Below, piece after piece: positions 24,001 through 31,815 of a stretch of DNA of 39,319 nt. Position 1 is the stretch's first letter. Each line of letters begins with the position of its first letter. The notes below the pieces were generated by a model. The model was given only the letters and a program-made list of their open reading frames with translations, had not been told where the DNA came from and made no database searches. The DNA comes from Methylobacter sp. (GTDB lineage Bacteria; Pseudomonadota; Gammaproteobacteria; Methylococcales; Methylomonadaceae), in the NCBI GenBank assembly GCA_004299305.1, contig SCPZ01000140.1:1-39319 (forward strand), in the 5' to 3' direction. The position numbers and the translations under genes are program-made.

Positions 24001-27000
24001 CAGCGATTTGCAAGTTTTCAGTCATGTCGTTACCTTGCCGGAATCCGAGCGCAATCCGGTCAAGCTGAAATTGTCATTTAGCGAATTATTAACCCAGAAT
24101 CGTCAGGAATCGCTAAGCATAGGTCATGGCGCGTTGATCCAGACAGACGCGGCAGGGACTGTCGAACTGGATTCGGACACCTCGGTTTTTGTTGACGGCG
24201 TCATCACTGCACCGGGCGGCAATATCGCGATTAACATCAATACGCCGAGCAGCGGCGACAAAGGCTTTTTTGATTCCCAGGGTATTTGGCTGGGAGAGGA
24301 AAGTAGTTTATTGGCGCAAGGCGCGTTCAAGCCTGAGCTGAACGCTTACGGATTAAAAACCGGCGAGGTGTTGTCCGGCGGCGACATTGCACTGACCGCC
24401 AAGCGCGGGTATATCGTCAGCCGTGCAGGTTCCGTGATCGATGCGTCCGGCAGCTCGGAAACCCTGGATTTTCAACAGCCGACCGGTGTCGTGTCGAAAG
24501 CTGTCGCTTCAAACGGCGGGACTATCCAATTCAAGGCTGGCGAAGGCATATTGGCGGACGGAACACTGAAAGCGTCGGAAGGAGGTAGCGGCGCGGCAGG
24601 CGGAACGCTGTCCGTCGAACTGAATCGCGGACTGCGCAACAAACCGCTGATACCTTTGAGCGCCGGTTTGTTCCCGGACGATGAGAATTTGGCGTTACCG
24701 CGAAGCATCGTGATTTCCGCCGATAATAAAACCGCAATTCCTGACGGCCTGAGCCAAGGCGGCAGTATTGCCGCCAATGCTTACAGCGGCCGGGCTTTAT
24801 TCAACGGTCGCCAAATCAACGACGCCGGTTTCGATTCGTTATTGTTTAAAACCGATGTTCTAGGCGCTAACGGAAAATACGCAGGCAGCATCCGCTTTAA
24901 CGGCGATGTGCAATTGGACGCGACCCGGCAAATCGTGCTCGACACCCCGACACTGCAAACCACGGACGGCCAAGTCAGCCTGAACACCGCCTACGCGGCG
25001 CTCGGTTCAACGCAAAGCCGCATAGACACCGACCTGGGCGACGGCGTGTTCTCCACCACGTTGGCTCCCGATGCAAAAACCGGGGCAGGTAAGTTCAGCG
25101 TGAACGCCCAAGGCATCGACCTGGTCGGGGGCTTAAGTTTTAACGGTTTTAATCAAGTAAATCTGAACAGTCAGGGCGATGTTCGCACGGTCGGCATTCG
25201 GGTCAGGTCGGACAGCAAGGACTATCTGGGCGAGTTTAAACTGTCCGGCGATTTAACCATCAAAGCCGCCCAGCTGTATCCGTCCACGCTCAGCGAGTAC
25301 ACGATTTCAGTCAGCGGCTCCGGCGACCGGGCGGTCACTATTCAAAAAAGCGGCGGGACGCCTGCCCCTGTTTATTCGGCCGGCGGCAGTTTGACTATAA
25401 GCGCGCCGAATATCAATCAGCAAGGCGTTGTCAAAGTCCCGTTCGGCTCGCTGGCGCTTAATGCCGATAAGCAATTAAGCCTGGCGGCGGGCAGCCTGAC
25501 TTCGGTTTCCGGTCAAGGCCTGACCGTCCCGTTCGGTCAGGGCTCGGGCGGATTAAACTGGTTGTATCCGCTGGACAGCACCGGAAACACCAATATTGTG
25601 ATCGACAGTCCGCCGGAAAAACGCCTCACCTTGACCGGCAAAGACGTAGCCTTGAACGAGGGGGCCAAGGTCGACCTGTCCGGCGGCGGCGATCTTTACG
25701 CTTATGAATTTATCACCGGACCCGGCGGTTCTGTCGACGTATTGGATGCCGATTCGGCGGGATACACGCAAAAATTCGCCGTGCTGCCGAATCTTGGCAA
25801 TGCGTTGACGCCTTACGATCCGCAGGAATTCTTGTCATCAGGACTCAGCGTCGGCGACAGCGTTTATTTGAGCGCCGGTTCAAACTTGGCGGCGGGCTGG
25901 TATACGCTGTTACCGGCGCATTATGCGCTGTTGCCCGGCGCTTACCTGGTAACGCCAAAAGCAGGCACGCAGGACATGTTGCCCGGACAAACTATTGTTG
26001 ATTTGGCCGGATCCGCCATTGTTGCAGGCCGTTACGGCGCAGCCGGCACCCAGGATGCCCGCTGGCAGGGCTTTGCGGTGGAATCCGGCGCTATTGCGCG
26101 TAGCCGTTCCCAATATACGGATTATTTAGCCGACTCGTTCTTTTCCGCTAAAGCCGCAATCGAGGGCGCAACGGTTTCGGCTTTGCCCAGCGATGCCGGA
26201 AGTTTGGCGATTAGCGCGCAAACCGGTTTGTCGCTGGGTGCCGACTTGTTAGCCGCCCCTGCGGGCAATGGTCGGGGAGGGCAGGTCGACATCAGCGCCG
26301 ATCATCTGGCGATAGTCGGCCGCCGCGAGGATCTAGTAGGGTACGCTGCGGGTACCTTTCCCGAATCCGGCACACCGTCTAAAAAGGGGTACGCGCAGCG
26401 TACCCTACCTGATTCCCCGACCGTAACTCTGCTGGCTGACGACCTGAACAAATTGGATGCGCCGAGCCTGTTGCTGGGCGGTGTGCGCAGTAAAACCAAA
26501 AACGGCCAGCGCGTGACGGTTTCGTCGCAAACCTTGACTGTCGAAGGCGATGCGGTTTTGCAAGGCGATGAAATTCTGTTGGCGGCGAAAAACGAGTTGA
26601 CTATTAAATCCGGCGCGCGTGTCGCGAGTATCGGCAAAACCGACAACGGCGGTATCGATCTTTCAATCTCGAACACCGGCAAAAGCAACAGCGATGGCGC
26701 GCTGCTGCAGGTGTCCTCATCCGGGTTGGCGACCTTGAGCCGCGATAAAGCCGTAAGCGGAAAAACTGGAACGCTGGTTGTAGAAGCCGGTGCGCATCTG
26801 CAATCGGGCAATTCGATGATGTTGGATTCGACTAAAGACACGGTGTTCGATGGAGCTATCGATATGCAGGGCGGCTCTCTGGCGTTGAAAGCGAGCAAGA
26901 TCAGCCTGGGCGATGCGCCGAACGATACATCCGGCCTGGTTTTGTCGGCTGCGCAGTTCAACCTGGATGAATTAAAGCTGAGCAGCGCCAGCAGCCTCGA

Positions 27001-30000
27001 CATATACGGCGAGGTTGCCGTCACCAGCGGCTTGCTCGGCATCGATGCGGCGCAAATCAGCGGTTTTAACAATACAGGTGTAAACGCATCGTTGACAGCG
27101 GACGTCATTCAATTAGCCAATACCGGTTCGAAAGCAAGCGGCAGCGGCACCGGCACCGGCACCGGCACCGGCACCGGCACCGGCACGTTGACCTTGACCG
27201 CTGCGGAGATTCAATTGGGCGGCGGCGATTATGCGGTTAACGGTTTTGCCAAAGTTAACCTGAATGCGGCAAGCGCAATCAAGGGCTTGGGGCAAACGCT
27301 GGATTCGCTGACCGGGCAAAGCTCGTTGGCCGATGCCGGACGCTTGACAGTCGCAGGCGATTTAAACCTGAATGCCGGTCGCTTCATCGGCGATGCGGGC
27401 GCAACGACAGGCATAGACGCAAGCGGTTATCAGGTGGCTATCACGTCTCCTGATGCTGATGCGTTGTCGACTGGTGGACTGGGCGCAAGCTGGTCTATCA
27501 CCGGCGATGCGATTAGCGGTAACGGGCGTTTCGACCTGCCATCGGGCATCTTAAAACTCACTGCCTTAAACGGCGATATTGCACTGAACAGCGCTTCGCG
27601 TATTGACGTGTCGGGCCGGGCGATCAGCTTTGCCGACCTGAATAAATTCTCCTCCGCAGGCAGCGTGTTGTTGTCGGCTGCAGAAGGCAACATCAATCTT
27701 GCCGAGGGCGCTAACATCAATTTGAGCGGGGCCGAGAACGGCCCGGAACAAGCCGGAGACGCCGGATTGCTGGACATCAGCGCAGCACGGGGCCGATTCA
27801 ACTGGGACGGCGCTATCACCGCACAGAGCGGGGCGGCTTTCAAGCAAGGCAAATTCCGGCTCGATGCCGACAGCTTCGGCGGTTTCTCGGCGCTTAATGA
27901 CAAGCTGTCCGCTGCCGGATTCACAGAAGAGCTGAGGCTACAGCAAGGTACAGGCGATGTGACTTTGGCCGAAACCGACACGGTTAACGTACACCGCTTG
28001 CAACTGCTCGCCGACCAGGGCGGCGTCACGATAGCCGGAACCGTCAACGCCGACAGCGACGTCTCGATTTACGGCAGGAACGGCATCACGCTGGCCGCGA
28101 CCGGCAAAATTGCCGCAGTCGGAGGCAGCGTTACGCTGGATACGCTACACCGTGACGATAGCGGCAGCGGTCTGCTGAACCTGTCGCAAACCGGCGGCGT
28201 GATCGATGCTTCGGGCGGTGCGGTGCATTTGCGCGCGGGCCGGGATGACAATCTGCATACCGTTGCAGTAACCGACATCAACACCCGCATCACCGGCAGC
28301 ACGGCGTTGGAAGCGACCCGGATTTATGACGGCCTATCGCTTATTAAAGACGCCAATATTGCCGCATGGCAAAAAGATACCGGCAACTTTATGAATGCCG
28401 CGCCAACGGTGGCTAACTCTTCCGGTACCGAAATAGCCCTGATACCGGGCATAGAAATCCGCAGCAGCGACAATTTAACACTGGCAAACCGCTGGGATTT
28501 GATGAGCTGGCGATATAACGATGCGCAAGGCAACAAAACCCTGCCGGGCTTTTTGACCTTACGGGCAGGCGCTGATTTGAACATTAACGCCACATTGAGC
28601 GATGGATTTGCAACGGCGCTGATTCCCGGCCAAACCTCGACCCAGTTGCAGGACCTGCTGCAACCCGGATTTTCCTGGAGCTATAACTTGATTGCAGGCG
28701 GCGACGTTAAGTTGGCCAATAGCTATTTGGCTCCCGATCCTTACGGTTTCGGCCAGAAAGTCAGCAGCCAGGTGATGGTCAGGACCGGCACCGGTGCGAT
28801 CGATATAGCCGCAGGCGGCGATATTCGTTTTGTCGCTAACGCCAATGATCCCGGCGCGTCGGCAGCGGTTTATACCATGGGTAGACCCGCCGAATATACC
28901 CGCGGGCAATTATTGAGCGGCTTAGTGCCGGGCGTAGCGGCCAAGCTGGCCGACGAGAGCGATGCGGATTACCTGAACCGGCTCGACCTTGGGCAAATGA
29001 ATGCGTTGCTGCGCTACGGTTATTTTAGCGAAACCTTGTTGGGCCTGGTTTTCACGATTGCGGAATACCCGACTCAGGGCGGCGCGGTCGGATTTCATGC
29101 GGGCGGCAATATCGAGGGCATCAATACCGGACAGCAAACCGGCGACTGGCTGGTGCGTAGCGGCGTCATCGACGCAAACTACAAGCCGACTGCCTGGGGT
29201 ATTAATGTCAGCGGCGACCGCACCGCGCCGGTCAATGGTATTTCCTCAAAAGGTAAGCATTATTTCAACCAGAATGTCGGCGCGTTGGGCGGCGGCGATG
29301 TCACTGTCGAGGCGGGCGGCGATGTGCGCAATCTGTCCGTGATGCTGCCGACCACAGGCAAGCCGTTCGGACAATTAAGCGCAGCGGCTAACCAATGGCT
29401 GCAAAACACTACCCTAATCAATGGCGGCGGCGATTTACAGCTTAGCGCAGGCAACGACATCGTCGGTGGTGAGTATTACGTCGGTCGCGGCACCGGCACC
29501 TTGAATGCCGGTGGCAGTGTGGCGCGTTCGGCGAACAATCTCGGCGCTATTCTCGAACTGGGCGACGGCAGTTTTAATGTACAGGCGCGGCAGGATGTCG
29601 TTATCGCATCGGTCTTTAATCCCACCGTACTGAAGCAAAGCGTGGTATTGCCTATCGCTGCGGGCGGCGACTCGATATTTTTTACTTATAACGACAGCAG
29701 CGCCGTCAATTTGACCGCGACTGCGGGCAATGGCGTATTGCAAAACGATAGCGATGCGATCCGGCTGGCTAAGAATCTGGATACCAGCATCTCATCAGGT
29801 TTCGAGTATGCCGTTTACCCTGGAACGCTACGTGCGGCCGCGTTGTCTGGCGATATTCGCATCGACCATTCGATGACCCTGTTTCCTTCCGCTCAAGGCG
29901 AACTGGAATTGCTGGCAAACCGCAATATCGGCACGGATAGCGATGCCGCGCAATTGATCAATATCAATATGTCCGATGCTTCCCCGTCCTTCCTGCCCGG

Positions 30001-31594
30001 CGTTAATGCGCCCGCGCAGCAGCTCGAAGGCAGCTTGAGCGATGGCTTGATCAGGGCCCGTGAACGGCTGGACCCGTCCACGCCGGACGCCACGTTGATT
30101 CATGCCGCCGTGCCGCTTCATGTTGGAGATACTTCCAAACCGGCCATCATCGCGAAGCTGGGTGACATCGCTTTTGCTTCCAGTTCGGAGGTGACGTTTT
30201 TTCTAGCCCAGGCAGCCGAATTCATCGCGGGGCGGGATATTACTAACCTGAGCTTGTCGGGACAGAACCTGTCGGTGAACGATGTCACCCAGGTCAAGGC
30301 CGGGCGCGACATAGGCTTTGACGCGCTGATCGATGGCGACGGCATCGTACAGGCCAATGACAAACAAATCGAATTGGGCGGACCGGGGCAACTGCAAATC
30401 CAGGCAGGCCGAAACATCAGTCTGGGAGGTTCGGCGGGTATCAACACCATCGGCAATACCAAAAATGCCGCGTTATCGGATGTAAACGGTGCGAGCATCA
30501 ACCTGCTGGCCGGTGTTGTTGGGCAGGTCGATTACGCCGGGTTCATAGCCCGCTATTTCACGGTCGGCAGCGCCTATCTCGATGAGCTGAGAATTACTGA
30601 CGATACTGGCAATAACCTTGTCGCCGGACTCACGTCGGAACAAAAGCTTCATTATCTGCAACAACTGCCGGATGCCGGAAAGCAAAAGCTGTTGCTGGAT
30701 GTGCTGTTTAGCGAAATCAAGCTGTCGGCAGCCGCTGCTGCCACAGCCCCGGAAACTGAGCGCAAAGCCTTATATCAACAAGGCTTCGATGCGATTGCGG
30801 CGTTGTTTCCAGATAGCGATTATCAAGGCGATCTGTCGCTGGTGTTCAGCCAGATTAAAACGCTGGCCGGTGGCGGTATTAACCTGGCCGTGCCGGGCGG
30901 AGCCGTTAACGTCGGCCTTGCCGGTAAAGTCGGCGGCATCCAAAAAGGCGCGGATCAACTCGGCATCGTCGTCCAACGCTTTGGGGATGTGAACGCATTC
31001 AGCCAACGTGATTTTAACGTCAACCAATCCCGCGTGTTTACGATGGGCGGCGGAGACATCGCAATTTGGTCGTCCAAAGGCAATATCGATGCCGGTAAAG
31101 GCGCGAAATCGGCTATTTCGGCGCCCGCGCCGATTACCGGCGTCGACGCGAAGGGCAATATCGTCACGATTTTTCCGCCGATTGTTTCGGGCAGCGGCAT
31201 TCAGACCATTAATCCTCAGGATAAAGCGACAAAACAAGGCAATGTCTATCTGGCCGCGCCTACCGGCATTGTCGATGCCGGGGAAGCCGGTATCAGCGGC
31301 GGGCAAATCGTTATCGCGGCCAGCGCCGTGGTCGGGGCTTCCAACATCTCGGCTTCCGGCGGTTCGGTAGGCGTGCCGACGGCGGTAGCGCCGCCGTCGG
31401 TACCGGTCGGGGCTGCCAGTGCGGCAACCAGCGCCGCCAAATCGGCAACACAGGCGAATGGCGAGGATGACGATAAGACCAGCGACAGCGATAAGGCAAA
31501 ATCCGCAGTCAGCATGATCAGCGCCGATGTGGTCGGTTACGGCGATTGCAGCGTCGCGGATGTGCGCGAAGGCAAGGCCGGGTGCGGCGGTTGA
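21047..31594 (+). CDS. Giant filamentous-haemagglutinin-like exoprotein (TpsA)
   Basis: 3,515 residues. A signal region (to about ARA, residue 45) is followed by the TPS secretion domain (VPSNPVALSNAPVDIASQG, then ASIDWQSFNVGVENSVRFEQP and VYLVNQNGFVFGQNSQINVNSLVATT). Thousands of residues of beta-helix repeats rich in G, S, D and N (xIDxSGxx, GGxIxLxA) follow. The C-terminal part (about 3160-3300) resembles the DUF3739 end domain of such proteins. The tail carries a C-X11-C pair (C3501, C3513), the only cysteines I noticed, which may form an anchoring loop as in HMW1. Short palindromic repeats lie in frame at residues 7-25, 916-931 and 1764-1788. The start is uncertain: ATG at 21047 or 21092, neither with a good ribosome-binding site. 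Probably a surface fibre; ligand unknown. Confidence 0.92.
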   Translation: MSFNRKGTRNVPYLFMNRIGYAVRTINLIAGGVVMSAAAPQARAELPVPSNPVALSNAPVDIASQGQASATVSGNAMTITQGTDKASIDWQSFNVGVENSVRFEQPSSTAVALNNIHQADPSRIMGSLTANGQVYLVNQNGFVFGQNSQINVNSLVATTLGISETVFQNGITKAFDNNGDASLQGNGEVYLKDTQGNFVLDQHGAKIKIQIFIEQGANIKTNAPGGRVIIAAPVVNNAGTIETPDGQTILAAAKDKVYLQEAGSDSDIRGLLVEVGTGGETNNVGKVLAERGNASLMGFAVNQQGIASATTSVSLNGSVRLLAREGIQDPSGTGGKLLPKSTVRSVDLDDGLGTQAAVHLASGSSTGVDLDADKAATAIDAQAQNRSQIEISGHDVYLHDKSTVQAKSGNIAITAVDNPADSSEKGDARIFMESGSVIDASGVKDVQLPMERNVVKVELRKNELKDAPLQRDGVLYGQTVSVDIRDAALTYDADGKLSSAKIPVADIKGAVDRIARNIDERSTSGGTVKLKSSGDVLSQSGSVIDFSGGSVAYQAGAIETTKLLADGQIYDISAADADRHYDSILGLITDNHPLWGVSESWTIPGLGVKRFETAYTEGKAGGTLNITAYETRLNGSLNGATLAGTLQRTTEQRAPGSTLAIDLNNNALLSKQDVVFSKDAALINQGFDQGFDEALPRKGDDSTEAAALAIDSGLFKRSGITNVSIKTNGAIALQQEASLDLPVDGSLNLSSSGYDIQGSIIAPSGQVNLKPVNIADTLLPAAVTLGSSAVIDVSGLWLNDALDSRQGNALGAVANDGGSVTLVAEQGDLRLEPGSRINADGGAWLDNQSRISAGQGGSISLTAATHDGGGASSSLIVDGELSAWAIAQGGALKLSSSEVIIGSASDAPLRTDSTTSTSSGQAASTSSGQAITPLILNPDFFQQGGFADYRIDSNLYGLKVADKVQLKLLQNNLALNSSVATQASGSDLQVFSHVVTLPESERNPVKLKLSFSELLTQNRQESLSIGHGALIQTDAAGTVELDSDTSVFVDGVITAPGGNIAININTPSSGDKGFFDSQGIWLGEESSLLAQGAFKPELNAYGLKTGEVLSGGDIALTAKRGYIVSRAGSVIDASGSSETLDFQQPTGVVSKAVASNGGTIQFKAGEGILADGTLKASEGGSGAAGGTLSVELNRGLRNKPLIPLSAGLFPDDENLALPRSIVISADNKTAIPDGLSQGGSIAANAYSGRALFNGRQINDAGFDSLLFKTDVLGANGKYAGSIRFNGDVQLDATRQIVLDTPTLQTTDGQVSLNTAYAALGSTQSRIDTDLGDGVFSTTLAPDAKTGAGKFSVNAQGIDLVGGLSFNGFNQVNLNSQGDVRTVGIRVRSDSKDYLGEFKLSGDLTIKAAQLYPSTLSEYTISVSGSGDRAVTIQKSGGTPAPVYSAGGSLTISAPNINQQGVVKVPFGSLALNADKQLSLAAGSLTSVSGQGLTVPFGQGSGGLNWLYPLDSTGNTNIVIDSPPEKRLTLTGKDVALNEGAKVDLSGGGDLYAYEFITGPGGSVDVLDADSAGYTQKFAVLPNLGNALTPYDPQEFLSSGLSVGDSVYLSAGSNLAAGWYTLLPAHYALLPGAYLVTPKAGTQDMLPGQTIVDLAGSAIVAGRYGAAGTQDARWQGFAVESGAIARSRSQYTDYLADSFFSAKAAIEGATVSALPSDAGSLAISAQTGLSLGADLLAAPAGNGRGGQVDISADHLAIVGRREDLVGYAAGTFPESGTPSKKGYAQRTLPDSPTVTLLADDLNKLDAPSLLLGGVRSKTKNGQRVTVSSQTLTVEGDAVLQGDEILLAAKNELTIKSGARVASIGKTDNGGIDLSISNTGKSNSDGALLQVSSSGLATLSRDKAVSGKTGTLVVEAGAHLQSGNSMMLDSTKDTVFDGAIDMQGGSLALKASKISLGDAPNDTSGLVLSAAQFNLDELKLSSASSLDIYGEVAVTSGLLGIDAAQISGFNNTGVNASLTADVIQLANTGSKASGSGTGTGTGTGTGTGTLTLTAAEIQLGGGDYAVNGFAKVNLNAASAIKGLGQTLDSLTGQSSLADAGRLTVAGDLNLNAGRFIGDAGATTGIDASGYQVAITSPDADALSTGGLGASWSITGDAISGNGRFDLPSGILKLTALNGDIALNSASRIDVSGRAISFADLNKFSSAGSVLLSAAEGNINLAEGANINLSGAENGPEQAGDAGLLDISAARGRFNWDGAITAQSGAAFKQGKFRLDADSFGGFSALNDKLSAAGFTEELRLQQGTGDVTLAETDTVNVHRLQLLADQGGVTIAGTVNADSDVSIYGRNGITLAATGKIAAVGGSVTLDTLHRDDSGSGLLNLSQTGGVIDASGGAVHLRAGRDDNLHTVAVTDINTRITGSTALEATRIYDGLSLIKDANIAAWQKDTGNFMNAAPTVANSSGTEIALIPGIEIRSSDNLTLANRWDLMSWRYNDAQGNKTLPGFLTLRAGADLNINATLSDGFATALIPGQTSTQLQDLLQPGFSWSYNLIAGGDVKLANSYLAPDPYGFGQKVSSQVMVRTGTGAIDIAAGGDIRFVANANDPGASAAVYTMGRPAEYTRGQLLSGLVPGVAAKLADESDADYLNRLDLGQMNALLRYGYFSETLLGLVFTIAEYPTQGGAVGFHAGGNIEGINTGQQTGDWLVRSGVIDANYKPTAWGINVSGDRTAPVNGISSKGKHYFNQNVGALGGGDVTVEAGGDVRNLSVMLPTTGKPFGQLSAAANQWLQNTTLINGGGDLQLSAGNDIVGGEYYVGRGTGTLNAGGSVARSANNLGAILELGDGSFNVQARQDVVIASVFNPTVLKQSVVLPIAAGGDSIFFTYNDSSAVNLTATAGNGVLQNDSDAIRLAKNLDTSISSGFEYAVYPGTLRAAALSGDIRIDHSMTLFPSAQGELELLANRNIGTDSDAAQLININMSDASPSFLPGVNAPAQQLEGSLSDGLIRARERLDPSTPDATLIHAAVPLHVGDTSKPAIIAKLGDIAFASSSEVTFFLAQAAEFIAGRDITNLSLSGQNLSVNDVTQVKAGRDIGFDALIDGDGIVQANDKQIELGGPGQLQIQAGRNISLGGSAGINTIGNTKNAALSDVNGASINLLAGVVGQVDYAGFIARYFTVGSAYLDELRITDDTGNNLVAGLTSEQKLHYLQQLPDAGKQKLLLDVLFSEIKLSAAAAATAPETERKALYQQGFDAIAALFPDSDYQGDLSLVFSQIKTLAGGGINLAVPGGAVNVGLAGKVGGIQKGADQLGIVVQRFGDVNAFSQRDFNVNQSRVFTMGGGDIAIWSSKGNIDAGKGAKSAISAPAPITGVDAKGNIVTIFPPIVSGSGIQTINPQDKATKQGNVYLAAPTGIVDAGEAGISGGQIVIAASAVVGASNISASGGSVGVPTAVAPPSVPVGAASAATSAAKSATQANGEDDDKTSDSDKAKSAVSMISADVVGYGDCSVADVREGKAGCGG
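21065..21121. repeat. Inverted pair of REP-like repeats inside the tpsA 5' end
   Basis: GGTACGCGCAACGTACC with CTACCT (21065-21087) and its inverted relative ATAGGCTACGCTGTGCGTAC (21101-21121) flank a 13-nt loop. The pair encodes part of the TpsA N-terminus, including GYAVRT. A closely related pair occurs at 26336-26408. Confidence 0.65.
23791..23838. repeat. Tandem 24-bp dispersed repeat, two units, in frame in tpsA
   Basis: TTCGACAAGCTCAGGACAGG plus CC occurs at 23791 and again at 23815. The 22 shared bases match a motif I recall as widespread in bacterial genomes. Being 24 nt long, each unit adds 8 residues (STSSGQA plus one) without breaking the frame. The local protein sequence differs from the surrounding beta-helix pattern. 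Confidence 0.8.
26336..26408. repeat. Inverted pair of REP-like repeats inside tpsA
   Basis: Arms 26336-26357 and 26387-26408 (core GGGTACGC and GCGTACCC) are inverted copies with about two mismatches in 22. Together with a 29-nt loop they insert about 24 residues in frame, including GYAAGT and GYAQRT. Same repeat family as 21065-21121. Confidence 0.75.
27146..27186. repeat. Hexanucleotide GGCACC microsatellite in tpsA
   Basis: Six full GGCACC units plus five further bases encode a Gly-Thr run (about residues 2034-2047). Gain or loss of units keeps the frame, so it would change length but not switch the gene off. Confidence 0.9.
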
Positions 31595-31609
31595 TCTCTA
31601 CGTCCTCGT

Positions 31610-31629
31610 TCCCACGCGCTGCGTGGGAA
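31610..31629. repeat. Short palindrome after tpsA
   Basis: TTCCCACGC and GCGTGGGAA pair around a tight loop 15 nt beyond the tpsA stop. It is the same REP-like type as at 1983. It could mark the 3' end of the tpsBA message. Confidence 0.55.
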
Positions 31630-31654
31630 TGCGGTCAAGGCGCGCTGCGCTGTA

Positions 31655-31793
31655 CTTAGTTTGTAACTACTCAGCATGAAAGATAATGGAACACGGATGA
31701 CGCGGATTGGACGGATTGACGCGGATTTTTATCCGCGTCATCCGTGTTCTATTAATCGTAGTCACTATGTTCGCTGAGTAGTTACCTTAGTTT
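31655..31793. mobile_element. 123-bp MITE with IS66-like ends and 8-bp target duplication
   Basis: The element at 31663-31785 has perfect 13-bp terminal inverted repeats, GTAACTACTCAGC and GCTGAGTAGTTAC. It is flanked by the exact direct repeat CTTAGTTT (31655-31662 and 31786-31793). Inside is a long palindrome built on GAACACGGATGACGCGGAT. No transposase is encoded. Ends beginning GTAA with 8-bp duplications are known for the IS66 family, so an IS66-type transposase probably moved it. It sits between tpsA and the exbB-like gene. Confidence 0.8.
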
Positions 31794-31815
31794 TTTAATT
31801 AAACAAACCTAACTC

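Noticed and set aside
26302-27108. Antisense open frame of 268 codons inside tpsA
   Set aside because: Low-complexity S/P/A-rich product typical of the reverse complement of Gly/Ser/Asp repeat coding sequence; several similar frames occur along tpsA.
27146-27186. CRISPR-like array in tpsA
   Set aside because: Units are 6 bp with no spacers and are translated; simple microsatellite.
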